From Nocardia sienata NBRC 100364 (GTDB taxonomy: Bacteria; Actinomycetota; Actinomycetes; Mycobacteriales; Mycobacteriaceae), in NCBI RefSeq assembly GCF_001613205.1, contig NZ_BDBX01000035.1, forward strand, positions 62,001 through 126,000: a stretch of 64,000 nt of DNA, written 5' to 3'. The notes under the pieces are model-generated. The model was not told the DNA's origin. It saw only the letters and a list, made by a program, of their open reading frames with translations, and did no database searches. Shown one piece after another: positions 58,073 to 64,000 of this stretch (positions are counted from its first letter, which is position 1; every line of letters begins with the position of its first letter). A program made the position numbers and the translations under genes.

Positions 58073-58081
58073 CGCCTCGCC

Positions 58082-59746
58082 CTACCCCGGTCGGATTGCC
58101 GCGGCGACCAGCACCGCATGCAGCAGTCGTGCCTGAATACCGGCCTTCTCGCCGTGCTGGACCACCTCGGCGAACGCGACGCCGAGCGCCTCGTCCACAT
58201 CGAATCCGCCTCGTTCCGTGGCATTCCCGGTCAACTCGGCACGCCACTCCCGGTAGCCGCGCACCATTTCGGACAGCGCAGGGCGCGGGCGCGGCTGGGT
58301 GTCCAGGTACTCCGAGATCAGGACGCGTTGTGCCCGCCGGTGTGCGACACCGCCACCGGCAGCGTCGAAAGCCCGGCCGAATGCCCGCAAGGTGGCTGTG
58401 TAGATATCCGGCTGTGTCGTCTCCCCCGTTTCCTCGGTATCGGCGGTGGGGTCCTGCGGGTGTCCGGATGGCCGGGATGATCGGGCAGGTGGCTGCGGCT
58501 GTTGTGCGGCGCGCCGGTCGAGGGTTATCGACCGGGCACCGCCTTCGCTGTCCGTCGGCGCCCCGGCCCACCGCACCGTGCCGAGCTCGTCCTCGAGCTC
58601 GGCGACCGCAACGGTCTCCAGCACGATCATCGGGTAGTCGGTGAGGACCCGGTCCACCGCGGTCACGAACTCCTGTACCGGCGCGAGCTGAAGATCGGGG
58701 GCATCGAAACCCGTCACCTCGACGCCGTGCCGCTCGGCCAATGCGCGTGCCAGCCGTTCGATTGCCGGATCGGCCGGCGACCGCTCGCGGCCGCCGCGCC
58801 GATCACGGTCGCGGCCATTGTCGCCGGCCGGTGAGTTCGGTCGTGGTGGGGGACCTTGCTGCGGAGCCTGCCCGGTGTTCGCGGGCCTTCCAGCGTTTCC
58901 AGGGGAACCCGGCGTTCCGGGTTGGCCGGGCGTGCGGGGCGGCGTCTCGGTCCCCGGGGCTGCGGCCCGTCCCGCGGGCCCTGCCACGGGGCTGCCGGAC
59001 GGTCTTCCCGACGTCTGAGGCGTATTACGCGATGGGGCTGCTACCGGCGGGGGTGAGACCGCGGAGGACGGTGGCGGCACCGCCGGTCCGGAACGCCGGC
59101 CGGGGCCGGGGGTGCCGGTCGCCTCGTTGCTCACCGGACCGGATTCGGGGCGGGAACGACTCCACGGCGACTCGGACCGTGGTCCGTTGTCCGCAGCGGC
59201 ACGCCCCGGGGATCCGTCCGGTGCCGGTGCGCTACCGGGCCGGTTGTGCCCACCGGCCGGGAGTTGGTCGGTGCTCCGTGGCCCGCCGACGGGAGAGACC
59301 GGCGAATTCTGCTCCGGCGTCACCACGGCCTGATCGGATGGGTTCGGCCAGGGTCCCTCGGCCGGCGATTGTGGGCCGACCGTACCCGCCGGGGGCGACT
59401 CGGCGATGCCGGCCGGTCCCGGACCCGGATCCTGGGCGGCCCCGGCCACGCGCGCGGCGCTGTCTATGTCCTGTGCGCCGAAGTCGTTGGCGGCGCTGAT
59501 GATTCCGGCCGCGTTACTGCGCATTCCTTCCGCCATGGCCTGCACGGTCGAAACCACTTGTTCGGCGCGCGGCGTGAACTGCTCGGCGAAGGTGCGCCCC
59601 ATATAGTCGTCGCCGAAGCTGCCTTCCGCCTGCTGCAAGCAGTACCGCAGCCCGGCGTGTGTTTGCTGCACCCGATCAGCGATATCGGCCAGCCGCGCGC
59701 CACGCTCGCGCAGGTCATCCAAGTCCAGTCGTAGTTCGCCGCTCAT
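58082..59746 (-). CDS. WXG100-like ESX-associated partner protein
   Basis: 554 residues. An N-terminal helical hairpin of WXG100 size (RLDLDDLRERGARLADIADRV, then FAEQFTPRAEQVV) has SFGDDYMG where WxG would sit. A long Pro/Gly/Ser linker (about 105-320) contains the SPWSR motif also found twice in the giant protein. A compact C-terminal domain (about 335-540) has VEVTGFDAPDL and FDVDEALGVAFAEVV. ATG 59746 overlaps the upstream stop (ATGA), and the giant gene starts 9 bp downstream. Likely co-secreted partner or adaptor of the giant protein. The C-terminal domain is not one I can name. Confidence 0.75.
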   Translation of the reverse strand: MSGELRLDLDDLRERGARLADIADRVQQTHAGLRYCLQQAEGSFGDDYMGRTFAEQFTPRAEQVVSTVQAMAEGMRSNAAGIISAANDFGAQDIDSAARVAGAAQDPGPGPAGIAESPPAGTVGPQSPAEGPWPNPSDQAVVTPEQNSPVSPVGGPRSTDQLPAGGHNRPGSAPAPDGSPGRAAADNGPRSESPWSRSRPESGPVSNEATGTPGPGRRSGPAVPPPSSAVSPPPVAAPSRNTPQTSGRPSGSPVAGPAGRAAAPGTETPPRTPGQPGTPGSPGNAGRPANTGQAPQQGPPPRPNSPAGDNGRDRDRRGGRERSPADPAIERLARALAERHGVEVTGFDAPDLQLAPVQEFVTAVDRVLTDYPMIVLETVAVAELEDELGTVRWAGAPTDSEGGARSITLDRRAAQQPQPPARSSRPSGHPQDPTADTEETGETTQPDIYTATLRAFGRAFDAAGGGVAHRRAQRVLISEYLDTQPRPRPALSEMVRGYREWRAELTGNATERGGFDVDEALGVAFAEVVQHGEKAGIQARLLHAVLVAAAIRPG

Positions 59747-61149
59747 CTCCCACCTCGGGCAGATGACATCGGTCCGCCGGTCCGCAGCCGGAACCGGTGC
59801 TCGAAATCGGTGATGAACGCCGACAGCGGTACCGACGAGCTCGACCGCTCCACGGCACCATCGTCTGCGACATAGAAGACCGCCCGGTCGAGCGCGATCT
59901 CTCCATCCGGCACCGGTGATCGCACCATCCAGCCCACGCTGATCCGCTCGGCCCGCAAGGTCGAGAGCGGGAATCCGGTCGTGTCGTAACCCCGGCTGCG
60001 GATGTGATCACGAACCAGGTTGAGTGCCTCCGCCTGCTGAATCCCCACGATGTCACCGGCGACCAGATCGGCGAGCACGAACTGGAACAGGGCGCCGTCG
60101 ATATCGACCTCGGCGTCCTCGCCCACAACCTGCACGATCGCCGCACGGGTCACCGCCGCGGCCTGCGCAGCCGACACCAGCACTTCGGCGGCATCCGGCG
60201 ACGGGCGATCCAGTACGCCTGCCACTACTTTCGCCACCGCATCGGCCGTCCACACGGCGGGCAACGCAGGTGCGCATTCCGCCATCGGAGCGGATTCGCC
60301 GCGGTACCACTGTCCCTGATCCCACCAGTAACAAAACGACAGCATGCCGGTCATCACGCGGGGGTTGAGCACCGGGTCGGTCACCCAATCCGGCGCTCCG
60401 GAAAACAATTTCGGCATCGCGCCGTGCCCGTTGTAGGCGGCTTCCAGAACCGGCGCGTCCCAGACACCGCCCGACAGCACCGCCCGGTCACCGGGCAGCA
60501 GTGTCAACGTCGAACCGCTGCGTCCCGAACTTTCGAAGATGCCGACCGATGGGCCGATCCGCGGGCCTCGTTCCGATCCGGCCGCCACGAAGGCCGCGGC
60601 CAGCACCGCCCACCGGGCCCACACCACCGCCAGATCCGGCAACTCGCCGATCACCGGGGTTGCCTGCACGCCCGCACTCCGATCAGCGCGCACGCCGTCC
60701 GCGGCCGCGCGCGGTGACCTCGATTGGGGTTCACCGCGTCCGAGGTAGGCGGCCAGCCACACGGGGAGCCTGCTACGGGGATACCGTTCCAGATCCGCCA
60801 GATACGCCTGCGGCGCGAACAATTGCTCACCGGGAAACGGCTCCGCGCCCCGATCGGCGACGACCTCGGCCCCCTGGGTATCGACGTGCACCACCAGCCG
60901 CCACCACGGCCCGTCCTCGTCGGCGGCAAACAGGTCCCGATGCCGGCGCACCAACTCCCACGCCGCATCCGACACCTGACACCTGACCGGGTGGTCGCCG
61001 TCATCGGCGAGGAACAGCGCCGATTCGGCGACAACGGTCATCGCGAACGCGGCCTCCAACCTGCGGCACCCGTCCGGCGCGAGCTCACGCAGCTCAGCGA
61101 CGATCTGATCGGCCAGCTCCGCGAGTTCCGGACTCCCGGACCTGATCAC
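59743..61149 (-). CDS. TY-Chap-like type VII secretion chaperone
   Basis: 468 residues from GTG 61149 (GGGAG seven nt upstream; an in-frame ATG at 61302 would add 51 unconserved residues). Repeated alpha/beta domains of YbjN/TY-Chap type: RRLEAAFAMTVVAESALFLADDG, PWWRLVVHVDTQG, EPFPGEQLFAPQAYLADLERYP and LPVWLAAYL. Later come a Trp-rich middle (FCYWWDQGQWYRGE) and a third copy-like end. Such proteins are found beside long WXG100-like toxins and are thought to be their cytosolic chaperones. First gene of the operon. An immunity role is possible but less likely given its position upstream. Confidence 0.65.
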   Translation of the reverse strand: MIRSGSPELAELADQIVAELRELAPDGCRRLEAAFAMTVVAESALFLADDGDHPVRCQVSDAAWELVRRHRDLFAADEDGPWWRLVVHVDTQGAEVVADRGAEPFPGEQLFAPQAYLADLERYPRSRLPVWLAAYLGRGEPQSRSPRAAADGVRADRSAGVQATPVIGELPDLAVVWARWAVLAAAFVAAGSERGPRIGPSVGIFESSGRSGSTLTLLPGDRAVLSGGVWDAPVLEAAYNGHGAMPKLFSGAPDWVTDPVLNPRVMTGMLSFCYWWDQGQWYRGESAPMAECAPALPAVWTADAVAKVVAGVLDRPSPDAAEVLVSAAQAAAVTRAAIVQVVGEDAEVDIDGALFQFVLADLVAGDIVGIQQAEALNLVRDHIRSRGYDTTGFPLSTLRAERISVGWMVRSPVPDGEIALDRAVFYVADDGAVERSSSSVPLSAFITDFEHRFRLRTGGPMSSARGGR

Positions 61150-61285
61150 AGCACACTCCCACCTCAGCGGATCTCTGCCCTGCAAGCCGGTATGCGAACC
61201 TCGACCCGGAGAGCGTTGTTCGGCCGTCAGGATCACACTCGGGTGGTAGATTCCCGCAACCCGGGCGCGAGCGCAACCGACCTCT

Positions 61286-61303
61286 CTTGCCAGCCATGGC
61301 AAG
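61286..61303. promoter_or_regulatory. inverted repeat upstream of the giant operon
   Basis: CTTGCCA-GCCA-TGGCAAG, a perfect 7-4-7 dyad 137 bp before the chaperone GTG. Plausible operator of the three-gene operon; no consensus promoter hexamers are clear around it. Confidence 0.4.
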
Positions 61304-61416
61304 GGCGCCGATGTGCAACTTATCGCCGAACCGCTTACACCCCCTGAACGGCAAGAGATACGTATCCAGCCCGACCAATAGCCGTCCGGAATGGTCGGGC
61401 GCTACCGCGTGGGTCC

Positions 61417-61668
61417 TCACGGCATGACACCGGCCGCCCGTGTCGACTCGGTATCGGTCGCCACGTTGTGGGCATACAGCGCGCGGTATGCGTAGTAGTA
61501 GACGAACCATTGTGCGCCCCAAGTGGCGAGTGCGGCTGTGTAGAAGATCGTGCGGTTCTCGTCGTCGAAGGAGAATGGGAAAAAGTCGTAGGTGATGGCG
61601 ATGGTGGACGCCGCTGCGGTGACCGCGCCTGCCCGGATGGCCGGCAGGGAACTGAAGGACCCGGCCAA
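61417..61668 (-). CDS. small putative membrane protein or gene fragment
   Basis: From a possible TTG at 61668, 83 residues with an Ala-rich helix, then DFFPFSFDDENRT and a second helix TAALATWGAQWFVYYYAYRAL, ending NVATDTESTR. Codon use is GC-biased at third positions, consistent with coding. The start is uncertain: upstream the frame runs into a terminator on the other strand. It may be the surviving 3' end of a larger gene. Confidence 0.35.
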   Translation of the reverse strand: MAGSFSSLPAIRAGAVTAAASTIAITYDFFPFSFDDENRTIFYTAALATWGAQWFVYYYAYRALYAHNVATDTESTRAAGVMP

Positions 61669-61711
61669 ATTCGCGCAGATCCTCGCCGATCGGTTGACGC
61701 ATACGCTCTGA
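61601..61711 (+). pseudogene. short 3' gene fragment ahead of a terminator
   Basis: A 36-residue frame ends RELKDPAKFAQILADRLTHTL then TGA, and a strong terminator begins 8 bp later. The ending reads like a genuine protein C-terminus, but a stop lies just upstream at 61589-61591 and nothing larger precedes it. It overlaps 61417-61668 antisense, so at most one of the two is functional. Confidence 0.3.
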
Positions 61712-61719
61712 CCGGGCCG

Positions 61720-61745
61720 GAGGCCGCGGCACGCCCCGCGGCCTC
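61720..61745 (+). terminator. stem-loop terminator
   Basis: GAGGCCGCGG and CCGCGGCCTC are exact reverse complements with a 6-nt loop, 8 bp after the stop of the 61601-61711 frame. Confidence 0.65.
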
Positions 61746-61998
61746 CTCCGGGCTCCGTCAGTGACGATCGCAGAACGCCTGAATCTCGATGGGGCCAATG
61801 GGATGCGGTGGCCTCGAGCACCGGCAACGATTGCGCTCCGCCGGGGCGGCCCGGCGGAGCTGACCGGCGCAGAATCCGAACTCCCTCGGACGCGAAAGAT
61901 TTCGCCAGGACGCTCATCTGCGGTTTGTAACCCGTCAAAGGGTAAAGGCGATGGATCATCCGGAATACGCGAACCGTGTTCTGGATAGGAGATCGATC

Positions 61999-62511
61999 AT
62001 GTCGACTACCATTGCGGCGCACCGTGGATTGCGCTACACCTCGCTTCGGATCGCGCTGCTCGGCGCGCTGTTCGCTGCCCCCGCCCTGGCAGTGGCACCG
62101 GCATCGGCGGAACCAGGGATCGGTTCGATCACGACGCACCTCGCCCCCGTCTCCGATGACTATGACTCCTCCGGCTACGACCGGTGGGGGTATGACCGCC
62201 ACGGCTACGACCGGTGGGGTTATGACCGCGATGGCTATGACCGATTCGGTCGCGATAACCGCGGTTACGACAAGGAAGGTTTCGACCGGTGGGGTTATGA
62301 CCGCGATGGCTATGACCGCGCCGGCTTCGACACGTGGGGTTACGACGAGGACGGTTACGACGAGGACGGTTACGACCGGTGGGACTACACGCGCGACGGA
62401 TGCCGTATCGACGGCAACGATCAGAAGTGGGCAATCCGCCGGATCTGCGATGCCTGGCGGGCACGCGTGGCGGCTGCCGGCCCCGGCGCCGACCGAACCG
62501 GCCTCCTGTAG
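61999..62511 (+). CDS. secreted protein of tandem YDRxG pentapeptides
   Basis: 170 residues, ATG 61999 with AGGAG eight nt upstream. Signal peptide: a basic start, hydrophobic core LRIALLGALFAAPALAVAP and an Ala-x-Ala type end ASAEP. The mature part has about 15 consecutive five-residue units of the form YDRWG/YDRDG/FDRWG/YDEDG, then a short Cys-containing tail (DGCRIDG, RRICDAW; the two Cys could form a disulfide). Regular aromatic-Asp spacing suggests a repetitive, perhaps metal-binding or wall-binding, rod. I know no characterised homolog. The minus strand is also open here, a by-product of the repeat. Confidence 0.8.
   Translation: MSTTIAAHRGLRYTSLRIALLGALFAAPALAVAPASAEPGIGSITTHLAPVSDDYDSSGYDRWGYDRHGYDRWGYDRDGYDRFGRDNRGYDKEGFDRWGYDRDGYDRAGFDTWGYDEDGYDEDGYDRWDYTRDGCRIDGNDQKWAIRRICDAWRARVAAAGPGADRTGLL
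62075..62400. repeat. 15-bp coding repeat encoding YDRxG units
   Basis: The DNA unit is close to TATGACCGGTGGGGT with third-base and x-codon changes, about 15 copies (best between 62174 and 62400). Conservation is at the protein level more than the DNA level. Confidence 0.75.
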
Positions 62512-63086
62512 TAGCCGCACCTGGAAGGCGAAAGCCCGCCGCCCGGCTTACCGGCCGGGACGGGCGCTGCCCCGGGGAGGATCCCCGAACTCACCGAACG
62601 CGTATACGGCATCACGGCTTCGGCCGACGGGAAACTGAAGGGTCCGGCGAGGTGTCCGCTATCGGAATCGTCTGTGTGACAGTCGGTTCCGCTCCGATTC
62701 GGGCTGTAGACGGCCGACCCTCGACTGGTTGGACCTGCTGCTTGTATAGGAAATCCGCAGAGCGGACCACCGCGATATAGCGCGACAGACCCCAAAGAGT
62801 GCGACAGAATCACGACCACAGCTCAGTCCGAGTCCGACCAGCCAAGCCGCTGGCCTCGCGGTGACGGCAGAGGGATGTCCGAGCAGACACATTCGACGCG
62901 CGTAGCGATACTTCAGCCTTGCCACGTACATCAGCGGGCGGCAACTGTCATGTACACCGAGCACAGCCAGCCCACTCCGGCACGAATAGCCATTCAGTGA
63001 TCGGAAACACAATCTGTATATTTTGCTAGCCTGACCAGGCCCTCTACGCCAATACACCCCATTTTCCACTCCGAACGAGGAGCGGC
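62512..63086. other. non-coding stretch with a possible promoter
   Basis: A weak CCCGGC/GCCGGG stem at 62542-62559 may end the repeat-protein transcript. GC content falls from ~62700. TATATT at 63017-63022 with TTCAGT 18 bp upstream is a candidate promoter for the small ORFs that follow. No gene seen. Confidence 0.4.
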
Positions 63087-63284
63087 TTGCCTGCCGGACG
63101 GGATGACCTCAGTGTCGAATCCATGAGTAGCGCGATTGCAGCTGGCCTGCTGTCCTTCCTGGTTGGTGTCCCCGCCTCCGTCGCGGTATTGGTGGCTACC
63201 GTCGGAGCTGTGTTCCATCGCGACCGCGAGCATCGAAAAACCGCAGTGGCAGTTCTTCGAATCCTTCTGCGACGGAGCCGTTGA
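63087..63284 (+). CDS. small one-helix membrane protein
   Basis: 65 residues from TTG 63087, preceded by GAGGAG at 63077-63082; an internal ATG at 63123 lacks a ribosome site. One membrane helix (IAAGLLSFLVGVPASVAVLVATVGAVF), then a basic tail (RDREHRKTAVAVLRILLRRSR). Its TGA overlaps the next ATG. Small proteins of this kind are frequent in actinobacterial integrative elements. Confidence 0.5.
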   Translation: MPAGRDDLSVESMSSAIAAGLLSFLVGVPASVAVLVATVGAVFHRDREHRKTAVAVLRILLRRSR

Positions 63285-63604
63285 TGGAATCGGGGGTTCC
63301 TCGCGGAATGGGCCTCACCACAAAACTCCGGCGCCGCGAGCGGCTCCACTGGCTTCTGTCGGTTATCGCCGCGTGCGGTCAAATCGAGGTGCCACGACTA
63401 ATACGCGGTTCAGCGCCCTCCGATGCGCCCGCCACCCTTCAGCGCTACGAACGTTACCTTGACGAACTAGTCCAGCTCGACCTGGTGTGGATACACCGAG
63501 AACGACGAGGAGTCCGCATCGCCAGCGCAACCACCCGGGGCCGCCGCGCGCTCGCACGAATCCAGGCCATCGAGTACCCGCCTCAACGCCCGCATGTCGG
63601 CTAG
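63284..63604 (+). CDS. small winged-helix-like protein
   Basis: 106 residues, ATG 63284 overlapping the previous stop, GGAG six nt upstream. Basic helical start, then RLHWLLSVIAACGQIEVPRLIRG and YLDELVQLDLVWIHRERRGVRIASATTRGRRAL. That layout (helices, then a short wing ending TTRG) is that of small winged-helix DNA-binding proteins. Translationally coupled to the membrane peptide. Confidence 0.55.
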   Translation: MESGVPRGMGLTTKLRRRERLHWLLSVIAACGQIEVPRLIRGSAPSDAPATLQRYERYLDELVQLDLVWIHRERRGVRIASATTRGRRALARIQAIEYPPQRPHVG

Positions 63605-63622
63605 CTGCCGAGACGCTCGCCG

Positions 63623-63769
63623 GTGCATGACACACGACTCCGAACTCGCAGCTGGTTCACGAGTTCGAGATTGCGCCGAACCCACCTCTCTTACGGCAGC
63701 TCCTTCCCTTACCCGTTCCTGCTTCGGGACAACCGGATGCTGCAGTATCTGATCCACAAGGCCCAGTAG
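63623..63769 (+). CDS. possible 48-residue protein
   Basis: GTG 63623 opens a basic frame ending FLLRDNRMLQYLIHKAQ; its TAG directly precedes the ATG of the next frame. Weak ribosome site; supported mainly by tight packing with its neighbours. Confidence 0.3.
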   Translation: MHDTRLRTRSWFTSSRLRRTHLSYGSSFPYPFLLRDNRMLQYLIHKAQ

Positions 63770-63874
63770 ATGGAAACCGTGGAAGGACGACCGCCCTATC
63801 TCTGGCTGGCTGTACACGCCTGGTACGAAGGCGCACTACAGACACTGGCGGACCTACCCGACCTGCCACAATGA
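63770..63874 (+). CDS. possible 34-residue protein
   Basis: ATG 63770 abuts the previous stop (TAGATGG). The product is aromatic and acidic (PPYLWLAVHAWYEGALQ). No family recognised. The remaining 126 bp to the window end are AT-richer and show no gene. Confidence 0.3.
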   Translation: METVEGRPPYLWLAVHAWYEGALQTLADLPDLPQ

Positions 63875-64000
63875 CACCCGGTCCCGGACATACACCCGGA
63901 TCAGGTCACACTACTTCACTAACAGGATGACGGCAGAACCATCGTCAACACCATTTCGGGACCAAGTCCGGGGATAAACGGGGGGTTGGTCAGAATAAAA

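Noticed and set aside
24233..58072. Polyketide or nonribosomal peptide synthase as the explanation of the giant gene
   Set aside because: No ketosynthase, acyltransferase, condensation, adenylation or carrier-protein motifs (no LGxDS-type carrier sites) appear; motor, HTH, kinase and amidase motifs do.
24233..58072. Artificial fusion of several genes by sequencing error
   Set aside because: Frame, codon bias and linker style are continuous across nearly all junctions and the linkers share the IG[SA][RK]P tag, which separate genes would not. Long-read confirmation would still be worthwhile.
1..64000. tRNA, rRNA or insertion-sequence transposase
   Set aside because: No cloverleaf ends, rRNA cores or transposase DDE/recombinase motifs were seen.

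Overview
The window is high-GC actinobacterial DNA. An mce locus with its Mce-associated protein, MmpL-type and AccD-type lipid genes, and an ESX (type VII) style toxin operon make Nocardia or a close relative the best guess. This is inferred from gene content; there is no rRNA or species marker here.

Layout. 1-1224: 3' end of an mce operon. 1357-3655: a DUF6223 membrane protein divergent from a NarL-type sensor kinase/regulator pair, with a perfect 16-bp palindrome between them. 3765-8689: a minus-strand catabolic operon (permease, substrate-binding lipoprotein, ATPase, M24 creatinase/prolidase-fold hydrolase, RidA). 8858-9094: remnant of an aldehyde dehydrogenase. 9616-12764: an acyl-CoA carboxylase beta-type subunit convergent with a fatty acid desaturase. 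13077-15758: a repeat-rich coiled-coil protein. 16196-19005: a stem-loop leader, a methyltransferase and an MHS-family symporter. 19142-21998: MMPL exporter plus TetR repressor, with an elaborate operator. 22593-23424: a cold-shock protein and a MerR-type regulator.

24233-61149 dominates the window. It is a three-gene minus-strand operon with translationally coupled or nearly abutting genes: a TY-Chap-like chaperone, a WXG100-like partner protein, and one uninterrupted 11,279-residue gene (about 1.2 MDa). The giant begins with a CpnT/WXG100-like domain. It then strings together a SecA-like ATPase, five papain-like (glutamine-deamidase-type) units, sigma-region-4-like, LacI, XRE and LuxR helix-turn-helix arrays, GHKL anti-sigma-like domains, a ChaN/EreA-like domain, an HEIAH metalloprotease-like domain, a whole MFS transporter, an APH-type kinase and an intact amidase. 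Module boundaries are marked eleven times by IG[SA][RK]P or a close variant, spelled with varying codons. No obvious immunity gene follows it.

61417-64000: small ORFs, a truncated gene end, a secreted protein made of YDRxG pentapeptides, and a run of overlapping tiny plus-strand ORFs that looks like the edge of a mobile or accessory region.

Working model (inference): chaperone and partner deliver the giant, or processed pieces of it, to an ESX apparatus encoded elsewhere. The enzymatic modules are candidate effectors. The HTH and GHKL arrays look like recruited regulatory parts whose role is open.
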